Positions 26,586 to 35,671 of a stretch of 64,000 nt of DNA are shown piece after piece. The notes below the pieces were generated by a model. That model saw only the letters and a list, made by a program, of their open reading frames with translations. It made no database searches and had not been told where the DNA came from. The DNA is from Flavobacterium limi (GTDB taxonomy: Bacteria > Bacteroidota > Bacteroidia > Flavobacteriales > Flavobacteriaceae): the NCBI RefSeq assembly GCF_010645075.1, contig NZ_JAADZV010000010.1:62001-126000 (forward strand), read 5' to 3'. The stretch's first letter is position 1. The number at the start of each line of letters is the position of its first letter. The position numbers and the translations under genes were made by a program.

Positions 26586-27911
26586 ATGCGAAAAATTATT
26601 TTAAGTGTGATTCTTATCACAATTTTGTTACTGTCCATTTTTTCTATTTCATTTGTTACTGAATCAAAAACATTGGGAGCTCACGTTGTCGAATTGAAAA
26701 TGGACACAGGAGATACCGCATGGATGGTTGTTGCAACTGCTTTTGTATTATTAATGACACCAGGTTTAGGTTTCTTCTACGGAGGTATGGTTGGTAAGAA
26801 AAACGTAATTAGTACTATGCTGCAAAGTTTTATGGCAATGGTAATTGTTACTATTCTATGGGTAGTTATTGCTTTTGGATTATGTTTTGGTCCATCAATA
26901 GGCGGATTCATAGGAGATCCTACTTCAAATATATTCTTTCAGGGTGTTAGTGCCAATACTGCCTGGGAGTTAGCACCAACAATTCCTTTTATCCTTTTTG
27001 CATTGTTTCAGGCAAAATTTGCAATCATTACTCCGGCCTTAATTACAGGAGCTTTTGCAGAACGTGTACGTTTCTGGGCTTATTTGTTATTTATGGTTTT
27101 ATTTATATTATTGATTTACGCTCCATTATGTCACATGACTTGGCATCCTGATGGATTATTCTTCGGATGGGGAGTTTTAGATTTCGCTGGCGGAACAGTA
27201 GTACACATGAGCGCTGGATGGGCTGCATTAGCAGGAGCTATATTCTTAGGAAAACGTAAAGTTCAAAAAGTAAATCCTGCAAGAATCACTTACGTGTTGT
27301 TAGGTACAGGTTTATTATGGTTCGGATGGTTTGGTTTCAATGCTGGTTCTGCTGTTGGAGCTGGAAGCCTTGCAGCTCAGGCTTTAGGAACTACAACTGT
27401 TGCAGCTGCTTCTGCGGCAATGGCATGGGTATTCCTTGATAAGATATTAGGTCACAAATTATCTGCTATGGGTGCTTGTATCGGAGCTGTTGTAGGATTA
27501 GTAGCTATTACACCTGCTGCTGGTTTTGTATCTATCCCTCACGCTTTAGCAATTGGTATTATCGCTGCTGTAATTAGTAATATTGTTGTTAGCAAATTCC
27601 CTAAAGGAAAAATCGATGATGCTCTTGATGTTTTTGCTTGCCACGGTGTTGGTGGTATGGTAGGAATGTTGTTGACTGGAGTTTTTGCTTCTAAAGATGT
27701 AAATTCTATTGTTGGGGACAATCAGGGATTAATTTTTGGTGATGCTACTTTGTTCTTAACACAATTAAAAGCATTAGTATTGGTTTCAGTATTTGCTTTT
27801 GTAAGCTCTTATGTTTTATTCTTCATTGTAAACAAAATTACTCCTCTAAGAGTTACTGAAGAAAAAGAAGAATTAGGATTAGATATCTCTCAACACGGAG
27901 AATACCTATAA
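26586..27911 (+). CDS. amtB: ammonium transporter (Amt family)
   Basis: This 441-residue inner-membrane protein has an N-terminal signal-like helix then about 11 transmembrane segments. Landmarks are TAWMVVATAFVLLMTPGLGFFYGGMV near the N-terminus (quoted in part: TPGLGFFYGG), AKFAIITPALITGAFAERV, the periplasmic-facing DFAGGTVVHMSAGWAAL with a twin-His first member, and FACHGVGGMVGMLLTGVFA with the second. It conducts ammonium into the cell, feeding glutamine synthetase and GltBD. No glnK/PII gene is adjacent, which is unlike the usual glnK-amtB pair. A strong terminator follows at 27937. Confidence 0.95.
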   Translation: MRKIILSVILITILLLSIFSISFVTESKTLGAHVVELKMDTGDTAWMVVATAFVLLMTPGLGFFYGGMVGKKNVISTMLQSFMAMVIVTILWVVIAFGLCFGPSIGGFIGDPTSNIFFQGVSANTAWELAPTIPFILFALFQAKFAIITPALITGAFAERVRFWAYLLFMVLFILLIYAPLCHMTWHPDGLFFGWGVLDFAGGTVVHMSAGWAALAGAIFLGKRKVQKVNPARITYVLLGTGLLWFGWFGFNAGSAVGAGSLAAQALGTTTVAAASAAMAWVFLDKILGHKLSAMGACIGAVVGLVAITPAAGFVSIPHALAIGIIAAVISNIVVSKFPKGKIDDALDVFACHGVGGMVGMLLTGVFASKDVNSIVGDNQGLIFGDATLFLTQLKALVLVSVFAFVSSYVLFFIVNKITPLRVTEEKEELGLDISQHGEYL

Positions 27912-27936
27912 GAAGTTTAATCAGCTTTATTAATAT

Positions 27937-27976
27937 AAAAATGCCCTCTAAGTTTAAATTTAGAGGGCATTTTATT
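27937..27976 (+). terminator. terminator after amtB
   Basis: Perfect stem of about 13 bp AAATGCCCTCTAA / TTAGAGGGCATTT (27939-27951, 27960-27972) followed by TATTTT. A-rich upstream sequence also allows function in the opposite direction. Confidence 0.88.
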
Positions 27977-28110
27977 TTGAATTAATTCAACCTTGTTTTA
28001 TTATTTCAATTATTATAATTAAAAAATGGTTCTATAAAAAGAAAAGAAATATACCAGACAAAATACAATCAAAAATAAATAATCACCATGATTTGATATT
28101 TCTACTTTTG

Positions 28111-28233
28111 TCAATCATGCATTCCTTGCTCTCTTCGTGTTTTGAAATTGTCTTTATTAAGTATGTAAAATAAAAATGCCAATAAAGCAAATGTTTTACT
28201 AATAATTAAATCTAAAAAATCAAGAAATTTCAT
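28111..28233 (-). CDS. 40-residue putative membrane peptide after dsbD
   Basis: A short frame begins 3 nt after the dsbD stop (minus strand TAA-CAA-ATG). It encodes MKFLDFLDLIISKTFALLAF, LFYILNKDNF and a basic end KTRREQGMHD: one membrane helix with charged C-terminal tail. The tight spacing after dsbD and the membrane-protein pattern suggest a real small gene, perhaps cotranslated. Small size makes chance possible. The remaining bases 27977-28110 hold nothing I can identify. Confidence 0.4.
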   Translation of the reverse strand: MKFLDFLDLIISKTFALLAFLFYILNKDNFKTRREQGMHD

Positions 28234-28236
28234 TTG

Positions 28237-30321
28237 TTACTTGAAATTTGAAATTCCTTGTCTTAACCAGGTTAAATATTCCTCAACACCAACATAACTA
28301 ATAGTAGGTTTTGAGTTATTCAGATTATTTCCTTCTAAATCTGTAATAACGTACAAGGGCTGTGTATTCGTTTTGTATTTTGAAATCATAAACTCAGTCC
28401 ATTTGTCACCAATTGTTTCGATTTTATTTCCCGTAGCTGTTACAAATTGTTTTTCTGCAGGCAATTCACGTTTATCATCAACATATAAAGAAATCAAAAC
28501 CACTTCATTTTTTAAGATTGGTAAAACTTTGTCATCAGACCAAACATTGTTTTCCATCTTTCTGCAATTTACACAGGCATGACCTGTAAAATCAAGCATA
28601 ATAGGTTTGTTTACAGATTTAGCATAAGCCAATCCATTGTCATAATCGTCAAAAACAACAATTCCATGAGGACCTAATTTTGCGCCCTTTGGTAATTCCT
28701 GCTGGCTCGTATTTGTGGCTCCTGAGCCGCCTATTCCAAAAGGGCTTTCGCTATATGTGGGCGGTGGTGGAAAAGCACTAATCAATTTCAAAGGTGCTCC
28801 CCAAAGCCCGGGTATCAAATAAATTGTAAAGGCCATAGAAAGCAATCCTAAATACAATCTTCCAACAGAAATATGCTGTAAAGGGCTATCATGCGGTAAT
28901 GTAATTTTTCCGAAAAGATACAAAGCCAAAGCTCCAAAAATAGTAATCCAGATTACCAAAAAGACTTCTCTTTCCAGAAAATGCAATTGCAAAACCAAAT
29001 CAGCATTTGATAAAAATTTGAAAGCAAATGCTAATTCTAAAAACCCTAAAACTACTTTTACAGTATTCAGCCAGCCACCGGATTTGGGTAATGAATGCAG
29101 CCATCCCGGAAACAATGCAAACAGCATAAAAGGTAAAGCTAACGCTAATGAAAATCCAAACATTCCAACTATTGGACCAACTACCCCATTTGTTGCAGCT
29201 TCAACTAAGAGCGACCCAACAATGGGGCCTGTACAGGAGAAAGATACAATAGCCAATGCCAAAGCCATAAATAATATTCCGATTATCCCGCCTCTGTCTG
29301 CTTGTTGATCTACTTTATTCGCCCATGAATTAGGCAGCATAATTTCAAATCCTCCTAAAAAAGAAGTCGCAAAAATGATTAATAAAACAAAGAATCCAAT
29401 ATTAAACCAAACATTTGTTGCCAAAGAATTTAAAGCATCTGCTCCAAAGATTAATGAAACCAGAAATCCAAGTGAAACATAAATTACAATAATGGAAATT
29501 CCATAAATAATTGCATTTCTAATTCCGGAAGCTTTTGTTTTGCTCTGTTTTGTGAAAAAGCTTACTGTCATAGGAATCATCGGAAAAACACAAGGTGTGA
29601 GCAATGCTGTAAATCCAAATAAGAAAGCGACCAAAAAGACAGACCATAAACTTCTGGCCGAAGCTGGGGCTTGTGTTTTAGCTTTTGCATCCAACTTTGT
29701 TTCTGCTGTTTCAGCTTTAGCAGTTTTTACAGTTGTATTTAAAGTGTCTACAGCAATTCCCGTTACTTTAGTTTCATCTAATTTAGTCTCAGATACCGTT
29801 GGAATAGCAGCTTCTACTTTCGATAAGGATGGAATAGCAATTGAGAATTTTTTATTGGAATTGATACAGACTTCTTTACAAACCTGAAAATCAAATTCAG
29901 CCTCAACGGTTTTTAAATTAGGATTTATAATTTTGATTTCCTGCTCAATATGTGCTTTTCCTTCGAAAAAAGTTTCGTTTACTCCAAAAATGTCATTAAA
30001 GGCTGTTTTGGTTTTTCCTTCTTTTGCTTTGCCTATCAACTCATAATTCCCTTTTTGATTTTTAAAGCTAATTTCTAAAGCCAAAGGACCTCCTTCCGGA
30101 GTAAATTGGGAATACATGTGCCAGTCTTTTTCTATAATTCCGTCAAAAATTAAAACAAAATTGGTTTCAGATTTCTTCTCGATTTTAGAAGTCCATTTTA
30201 CCGGTTCTATTATCTGGGCGTTACTGTTTGAAAAAGAAAAAAAGAAAAACAGTATAAATAAAATGGATTTACTCCAGAAACTTTTTGGCGTTAGTGCCTG
30301 ACGGGATTGATTAAAGTTCAT
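28237..30321 (-). CDS. dsbD: thiol:disulfide interchange protein DsbD-like
   Basis: The 694-residue protein passes electrons from cytoplasmic thioredoxin to periplasmic thiols. It has a signal anchor, an N-terminal immunoglobulin-like DsbD alpha domain with the pair VCKEVC (about residues 146-152), eight or so membrane helices with CVFPMIPMTVSFFTK and SCTGPIVG (the transmembrane cysteine pair), and a C-terminal thioredoxin domain with CVNC (about residue 580). All three cysteine pairs are present. It overlaps the tilS stop by one base (TAATG), so translation is coupled. No ccm genes are near; the CxxCH cytochrome at 45 kb would be one possible client, which is inferred. Confidence 0.93.
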   Translation of the reverse strand: MNFNQSRQALTPKSFWSKSILFILFFFFSFSNSNAQIIEPVKWTSKIEKKSETNFVLIFDGIIEKDWHMYSQFTPEGGPLALEISFKNQKGNYELIGKAKEGKTKTAFNDIFGVNETFFEGKAHIEQEIKIINPNLKTVEAEFDFQVCKEVCINSNKKFSIAIPSLSKVEAAIPTVSETKLDETKVTGIAVDTLNTTVKTAKAETAETKLDAKAKTQAPASARSLWSVFLVAFLFGFTALLTPCVFPMIPMTVSFFTKQSKTKASGIRNAIIYGISIIVIYVSLGFLVSLIFGADALNSLATNVWFNIGFFVLLIIFATSFLGGFEIMLPNSWANKVDQQADRGGIIGILFMALALAIVSFSCTGPIVGSLLVEAATNGVVGPIVGMFGFSLALALPFMLFALFPGWLHSLPKSGGWLNTVKVVLGFLELAFAFKFLSNADLVLQLHFLEREVFLVIWITIFGALALYLFGKITLPHDSPLQHISVGRLYLGLLSMAFTIYLIPGLWGAPLKLISAFPPPPTYSESPFGIGGSGATNTSQQELPKGAKLGPHGIVVFDDYDNGLAYAKSVNKPIMLDFTGHACVNCRKMENNVWSDDKVLPILKNEVVLISLYVDDKRELPAEKQFVTATGNKIETIGDKWTEFMISKYKTNTQPLYVITDLEGNNLNNSKPTISYVGVEEYLTWLRQGISNFK

Positions 30322-31631
30322 TATTGCAGTTCTATTTTAAGTATTTTATTTGAGGTATCTTCTATTTTAAATCTTTCGTCCTGCCTAATTCCGACTACCC
30401 ATACAATTTGGTTTTTTGAACATAAAAGCCATGCGTTTTCTTTTTCAATCAGCGATAACTTTTCGTCCTTAAAAAGTTTACTGATTTTCTTTGACTTTCC
30501 TTTCATACCAAAAGGCTGAAAAGAATCACCCTCCTGCCATTTTCGTAAAATCATCGGGTACTGAATTTTTTCAGCATCTACAAATATAACTTTATTTGAA
30601 TCTATAGTTATGTGACTAACGTTACAAAGCTTCAACTTTAAGGGAAAATTAACTTCTGTGTCGTTTTCGTTGATTTCAAATTCTTCATTTTCCGATAATT
30701 CAGAAATTGGACTTAAAATCAAAGTTTCTCTGTTTTTTAGTAATCGAAACTCTGTTGAAAATACTTGTTTCCCAGATTGTCCGTCAACTAAATCATAAAT
30801 ATCATTCCATGCCAGAAATCCAAATTCATTCAGCCATTGGTATAAATACGATTTGTAATTGGGTAATTTTTTAAGCTGGTTTAAATCGAAATGAATGTCT
30901 TCTCCGGCTTCTTTTGCAACCTGTTGGTAAATCATAATCGAAGCATCTTCAGCCATTTCGTTTGATTCCTGTAAATAGGATTGCGTTTTTTGAAAAGCCT
31001 TTAAAAAATTTGGATTGATTTCCTTTAAAACAGGAACTAAATTATGACGGATTTTATTTCGCAGGTATTTATTCGAAGCATTGCTGCTGTCTTCCCGCCA
31101 TTCGATATTATTTTCTTTGGCGTAATTCAGGATTTCTTCCCTTGAAAAAGGCAGAAGCGGGCGAATAATTTTATCATTTTGTTCCGGAATTCCAACCAAA
31201 CCATCTAGTCCGGTACCACGGCTGAGGTTGATGATAAAAGTTTCCAGATTATCATCTGCGTGATGAGCTGTCAATATATAATCGAAATTATGTGTCTCCA
31301 ATAGTTCATAAAACCAGCTATACCTTAGTTCCCGGGCTGCTATCTGGGTAGACAATTTGTAATCTTTTGCAAAAGCTTTGGTATCAAACTGGGTGGTAAA
31401 AATGGAGACCTTGTTTTCTTCGCAGTAATTTCGAATAAAATCTTCATCACCAAAACTTTCCAATCCGCGAAGCTGAAAATTACAATGCAAAACCGCAATT
31501 TTATATTCTAATTGCTGAAACAAATGGAGCAAAACCATACTGTCCAGTCCGCCGCTGACAGCAAGAAACAGTTTTTTGTTTTTCAAAAACGGAAATCTAG
31601 CCGAAATATGATTTTTAAAATTTGAAAGCAT
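30321..31631 (-). CDS. tilS: tRNA(Ile)-lysidine synthase
   Basis: This 436-residue cytoplasmic enzyme modifies C34 of tRNA-Ile(CAU) to lysidine using ATP and lysine, so that AUA is read as isoleucine. The PP-loop SGGLDSMVLLHLF is at residues 26-38. Downstream are YILTAHHADDNLETFIINLSRG (quoted in part: HHADDNLETF) and the TilS substrate-binding and C-terminal domains. Length is normal. It ends overlapping dsbD by one base, and uvrB starts about 60 bp upstream on the same strand. Confidence 0.95.
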   Translation of the reverse strand: MLSNFKNHISARFPFLKNKKLFLAVSGGLDSMVLLHLFQQLEYKIAVLHCNFQLRGLESFGDEDFIRNYCEENKVSIFTTQFDTKAFAKDYKLSTQIAARELRYSWFYELLETHNFDYILTAHHADDNLETFIINLSRGTGLDGLVGIPEQNDKIIRPLLPFSREEILNYAKENNIEWREDSSNASNKYLRNKIRHNLVPVLKEINPNFLKAFQKTQSYLQESNEMAEDASIMIYQQVAKEAGEDIHFDLNQLKKLPNYKSYLYQWLNEFGFLAWNDIYDLVDGQSGKQVFSTEFRLLKNRETLILSPISELSENEEFEINENDTEVNFPLKLKLCNVSHITIDSNKVIFVDAEKIQYPMILRKWQEGDSFQPFGMKGKSKKISKLFKDEKLSLIEKENAWLLCSKNQIVWVVGIRQDERFKIEDTSNKILKIELQ

Positions 31632-31694
31632 CTGTAAAATTAAAAGATGAATATTTGAAATGCAAAATTAAGGCTTTTGAAAAAATATAAGGAT

Positions 31695-33686
31695 CTATGA
31701 AAGTTGTTCCTGTAACTTTTTAATATCGTCACGCAATTTGGCAGCCTGTAAGAAGTCTAATTCTTTTGCTGCTTTTTCCATTGATTTACGCTTTTCACGA
31801 ATTAATTTTTCTAATTCAGGTTTTGATAAATAAGTTGCTTCCGGCTCGGCTGCTGCTTGCAGAGTATGCCCAAGTTCATATTCGACCAATGGATTTTTGG
31901 TAAAAGCACTTTCGATTTTTTTGTTTAATGCCTGTGGTGTTATGTTATTTTCTGTGTTGAAATTAATTTGTTTGGTTCTACGGTAATTGGTTTCGTCAAT
32001 TGTTTTTTGCATACTGGCTGTAATTTTATCAGCATACATAATTGCTTTCCCATTTATATTTCTGGCCGCACGTCCAATAGTCTGGGTTAAAGATCTGTGA
32101 TTTCTTAAAAAACCTTCCTTATCGGCATCCAAAATAGCAACCAGCGAAACCTCCGGTAAATCCAGACCTTCACGAAGTAAGTTGACTCCAATTAATACAT
32201 CGAAAATCCCTTTTCGTAAATCCTGCATGATTTCGATACGCTCCAAAGTATCTACTTCTGAGTGAATATAACGGCAGCGAACATTTACTTTAGTTAAATA
32301 TTTAGCTAATTCTTCTGCCATTCTTTTGGTTAAAGTAGTTACTAAAACCCTTTCATCCAATTCACAACGTACCTGAATTTCCTCTATTAAATCATCAATT
32401 TGGTTTAAACTTGGTCTTACCTCAATAGTAGGATCCAATAATCCGGTTGGACGAATAATCTGTTCTACATAAATACCATCCGATTTTTGTAATTCGTAAT
32501 CGGCCGGAGTTGCAGAAACATACACCACCTGATTTTGCATGGCTTCGAATTCTTCAAATTTCAAAGGTCTGTTGTCCATTGCAGCAGGTAAACGAAAACC
32601 ATATTCAACCAGATTTTCTTTTCTGCTTCGGTCACCTCCGTACATGGCGTGAACCTGTGAAACGGTTACATGGCTTTCATCAATCACCATTAAATAATCG
32701 CTTGGAAAATAATCCAGCAGACAGAAAGGTCTTGTTCCGGCTTCTCTTCCGTCAAGGTAGCGGGAATAATTCTCAATTCCGGAGCAATAGCCCAATTCAC
32801 GAATCATTTCCAAATCAAAATTGGTTCTTTCTTCCAGACGTTTCGCTTCGAGATGTTTTCCTATTTCTTTAAAATAATCAACCTGCTTTACCAAATCCTG
32901 CTGAATTTCCCAAATAGCACCCTGCAATACATCCGGCGAAGTCACAAACATATTAGCCGGATAAATGGTCAGCCTTTTGAATTTTTCGATTACCTGTGAA
33001 GTTTTTACATCAAACGACTCAATTTCTTCAATTTCATCTCCAAAAAAATGAATTCTGTACGCATCATCAGCATAGCTTGGGTATACTTCTACGATATCAC
33101 CTTTAATACGGAAAGTTCCGGGATTAAAATCCGCTTCAGTTCTGGCGTATAAACTTTGTACCAGGTTGTGTAATAATTTAGTCCTCGAAATAACCTGATC
33201 CCTTGTAATTTCTATTACATTTTTTTGAAATTCCACTGGGTTTCCGATACCATACAAGCAAGAAACCGAAGCCACTACTAAAATATCCCTGCGTCCGGAA
33301 AGCAATGAAGAAGTCGTGCTTAAACGCATTTTTTCCAGTTCTTCATTGATAGATAAATCCTTTTCTATAAATACACCTGTAACCGGCATAAAAGCTTCCG
33401 GCTGGTAATAGTCGTAGTAGGATACAAAATATTCAACTGCATTATTGGGGAAAAACTGTTTGAATTCTGAATACAACTGGGCTGCCAAAGTTTTGTTATG
33501 TGCCAAAACCAATGTTGGTTTCTGTACTTCCTGTATCACATTGGCCATTGTAAATGTTTTACCTGAACCCGTTACACCTAAGAGCGTTTGGTATTTTTCA
33601 CCATCAACAATACCTTGTGAAAGTTTTTGGATTGCCTGAGGCTGATCTCCTTTTGGACTATATTCTGAGGATACCTGAAAATTCAT
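31695..33686 (-). CDS. uvrB: excinuclease ABC subunit B
   Basis: This 663-residue protein is the DNA-damage verification helicase of nucleotide excision repair. The Walker A motif GVTGSGKT is at residues 37-44. The beta-hairpin region YYDYYQPEAF, DESHV motif II, TTLTKRMAEELAKYL and QTIGRAARNINGKAI (helicase motif VI) are all present. The C-terminal UvrC-binding UVR motif (KAAKELDFLQAAKLRDDIKK) is intact. Length fits the family. tilS follows on the same strand. Confidence 0.97.
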   Translation of the reverse strand: MNFQVSSEYSPKGDQPQAIQKLSQGIVDGEKYQTLLGVTGSGKTFTMANVIQEVQKPTLVLAHNKTLAAQLYSEFKQFFPNNAVEYFVSYYDYYQPEAFMPVTGVFIEKDLSINEELEKMRLSTTSSLLSGRRDILVVASVSCLYGIGNPVEFQKNVIEITRDQVISRTKLLHNLVQSLYARTEADFNPGTFRIKGDIVEVYPSYADDAYRIHFFGDEIEEIESFDVKTSQVIEKFKRLTIYPANMFVTSPDVLQGAIWEIQQDLVKQVDYFKEIGKHLEAKRLEERTNFDLEMIRELGYCSGIENYSRYLDGREAGTRPFCLLDYFPSDYLMVIDESHVTVSQVHAMYGGDRSRKENLVEYGFRLPAAMDNRPLKFEEFEAMQNQVVYVSATPADYELQKSDGIYVEQIIRPTGLLDPTIEVRPSLNQIDDLIEEIQVRCELDERVLVTTLTKRMAEELAKYLTKVNVRCRYIHSEVDTLERIEIMQDLRKGIFDVLIGVNLLREGLDLPEVSLVAILDADKEGFLRNHRSLTQTIGRAARNINGKAIMYADKITASMQKTIDETNYRRTKQINFNTENNITPQALNKKIESAFTKNPLVEYELGHTLQAAAEPEATYLSKPELEKLIREKRKSMEKAAKELDFLQAAKLRDDIKKLQEQLS

Positions 33687-33754
33687 TTAGAAGTATGAAA
33701 AAATTAGTTTTGTAAAGATACAAAGTTTGAATACTATTAAATGTTAAGTTCTTC

Positions 33755-34693
33755 TTATTCTAAAAAATTGACCATAGCATCATTAACTGCTTTTGTTTGA
33801 TCAATGCTCAAAAAATGTCCAGCATCTTTAACTATTTTAGTCTTGCTGTTCGGCATAAATTTTTTTGCTTTTTCCAGACTATCTTCTGAATTGATTACAT
33901 CTTTATCACCAATAAGTATTAAAACGGGATTTTTGATGGATTTTAATTCTTCATTAGAAAAAGGCGTCATCTTTAACATGCTTGAATTTGATTTTGCATA
34001 TTTGTTTGCCAGGTAAAATTGTCTTTTGTAAACAGGACTAATTTTTTCCGGATGGGTAGAAAACGTTTCCAGTGTTTTTCCGAATTTCTTTTCGCTAGGA
34101 AAAAGTTTTAACATTAAAGCGGATGATGTTTTGCCAACTTTATCAATAAATTCAAAGGTTTGTGCAGGACTTAGAAGGACTATTTTATCAATTGAATTTT
34201 CTTTTTGAACTGCCAGTAACGTTGCAATCCAGCCACCACGTGAAGCTGCTACAATATCAAACTTTTTTAATTTGTAATGTGTAAAAATATCTTGGTACCA
34301 GACCACTATATTTTCTTTCGAAAGAGGTTTGGCAGTCAGATTGGATTTTCCGGGTTCCATTATAAAGTCAATCGCATATATTCGATGATTTTTTGCCAAA
34401 GCCTTAATGTTGGGATACCACATTGTAGAGGAGGCGTCCATTCCGTGCAGCAGCACTAAATCTTTTCCGTTTTTAGGGCCTGCAGTTATAACATGCGCAG
34501 TTCCGAAACTGGTTTTAATGTTTTCTTCAGTATATGGGATATTCCAAAGTTTTAATGCTTTGTCGTATGAGTTTAGATAACTTTGTTTTTCTTTTTGTGT
34601 GTGAAAAACATAATCATCAAATTTTGCTTTTTTAGAAGCACAGCCACAAAGCAGAAATAAAACTATAAATGTATGTAGTACTCTTTTCATCAT
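33755..34693 (-). CDS. alpha/beta-hydrolase lipoprotein
   Basis: The 312-residue protein has a lipoprotein signal (MMKRVLHTFIVLFLLCGCAS, lipobox Cys about residue 18). The alpha/beta-hydrolase core has an oxyanion loop LVLLHGMDASSTMWYPN (about 79-95), a nucleophile elbow in VAASRGGWIATL (about 150-161), and a terminal KDAGHFLSIDQ with catalytic His near residue 292. The nucleophile elbow reads A-S-R-G-G. It is probably a hydrolase anchored in the outer envelope. Substrate is unknown. A -7-like TATTTTTA lies upstream on the minus strand. Confidence 0.85.
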   Translation of the reverse strand: MMKRVLHTFIVLFLLCGCASKKAKFDDYVFHTQKEKQSYLNSYDKALKLWNIPYTEENIKTSFGTAHVITAGPKNGKDLVLLHGMDASSTMWYPNIKALAKNHRIYAIDFIMEPGKSNLTAKPLSKENIVVWYQDIFTHYKLKKFDIVAASRGGWIATLLAVQKENSIDKIVLLSPAQTFEFIDKVGKTSSALMLKLFPSEKKFGKTLETFSTHPEKISPVYKRQFYLANKYAKSNSSMLKMTPFSNEELKSIKNPVLILIGDKDVINSEDSLEKAKKFMPNSKTKIVKDAGHFLSIDQTKAVNDAMVNFLE

Positions 34694-35094
34694 CGTATAT
34701 TCAATTTTACTATAAAAATACGATAATGAAATACTACTTGCGTTCCAGAATTTTGTTTCAAAATATCAAAATTATAAGCTTTATGTTTTTTTTGCTTGTG
34801 AGATGATAAATCTGAACAAAAGCTAAAATAGTATTGGGAATAATTACCGGCAATAGCCATTGACTAATATCCCCCGAGATCTTTTAAAAAGATGCTATAA
34901 ATTACAAAGCAGATACATTCAAAAAGATTAATAAAACGAATAGTTCTGAGATCTTTGAGTAGAAAACCTTCTACTATAAAAACGGATGCGAGACAACCTA
35001 TGTTTTGTTGTTTTTTTAATAGTTAGTAGTTATGCTAGCGAAAGTAAATTATAAAATCGAGGTTTTTAAGTTTGAAATCTAACTCTTAAATTAG
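34694..35094. other. intergenic region without visible gene
   Basis: It is AT-rich with no gene or RNA that I can support. A 26-codon frame at 34726-34806 was judged noise. GAGATCTTTxxA occurs twice, at 34879 and 34951, as a loose direct repeat of no known meaning. Confidence 0.5.
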
Positions 35095-35396
35095 TTATAA
35101 CTTTTTTGGATTTCGGCTCGTATGTCGAATCCTCAAAATATAAATGTTTTCTGAAGTTATTCTGTAAGAAATTCGATAACTGTAAATTTCATAAGCCGAT
35201 AATTTACATTAGTTGGAATTTTCATTTCATGCAATTCATAAATCTCCCAATTCGTACCTAAGATTGTAACCGAATTATAAATTGTACCAATAACTTTGTT
35301 TGGGATATTTTTACTTTTAGATTCTTCTAATAAATGGAAATATATTTTTTCAAGCTGATTTTGAGCAGCTTTTGACCAAATTATTTTTTTTTCCAT
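35095..35396 (-). pseudogene. RelE/ParE-family toxin, frameshifted near residue 66
   Basis: The first frame (MEKKIIWSKAAQNQLEKIYF to TNVNYR) is the N-terminal half of a ParE-like toxin of plasmid-stabilisation type and stops at 35157. In the next frame the family C-terminus is intact to a stop at 35095-35097: YEIYSYRISYRIT and ILRIRHTSRNPKK. Adding one G to the GG at minus-strand position 35196-35197 restores NYRAYEIYSYR and a toxin of about 100 residues, the usual size. The antitoxin gene upstream overlaps by 16 bp. The toxin as written would be inactive because the RHTR-like end is lost. It may be a real inactivation or a homopolymer error. Confidence 0.82.
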
Positions 35397-35614
35397 TGTT
35401 CAATTTTATTCTTAACTTCATTATGAGAATAAAAATTACCGCTATGAATATCATTTTCAGCAACTTTTAAGTCATTGTTATATTCTTCCGAATAAGCTGC
35501 TTTAGGTGAAGTTTTTCGGCTATCTAAAATCGTTTTTAATGCTGATAAAAATACATCGTCATCAATTTTCTCAATTTCAGAAATCAGGATATTTTTAAGC
35601 TGAAGCGTATTCAT
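35381..35614 (-). CDS. antitoxin of the ParE-type module
   Basis: The 77-residue acidic-basic protein is the upstream partner of the toxin and overlaps it by 16 bp, the common antitoxin-then-toxin order. It shows an N-terminal helical segment (LQLKNILISEIEKIDDDVFL) followed by an extended region (EEYNNDLKVAENDIHSG) and a basic end KIEQWKKK. This resembles Bacteroidota addiction-module antitoxins that pair with ParE toxins. No DNA-binding fold is clear. It appears intact while its toxin is not, which is the tolerated order of loss. Confidence 0.75.
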   Translation of the reverse strand: MNTLQLKNILISEIEKIDDDVFLSALKTILDSRKTSPKAAYSEEYNNDLKVAENDIHSGNFYSHNEVKNKIEQWKKK

Positions 35615-35671
35615 AATGTTATAATTTATCCGAAGTTACAAACAAAATTTTATATCAGCACTGAATCCGTC

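Noticed and set aside
29540..29887. Plus-strand open frame of 115 codons inside dsbD
   Set aside because: It is antisense to a well-supported gene and has no recognisable protein features.
32510..32872. Plus-strand open frame of 120 codons inside uvrB
   Set aside because: It is antisense to a conserved coding region; composition reflects the codon pattern of uvrB.
34726..34806. 26-codon hydrophobic frame in the 34.7-35.1 kb gap
   Set aside because: It is short, has no promoter or spacing support and no neighbour linkage.
35101..35135. Hairpin GGATT...AATCC taken as a terminator
   Set aside because: It lies inside the restored toxin coding region and has no T tract on the correct side.
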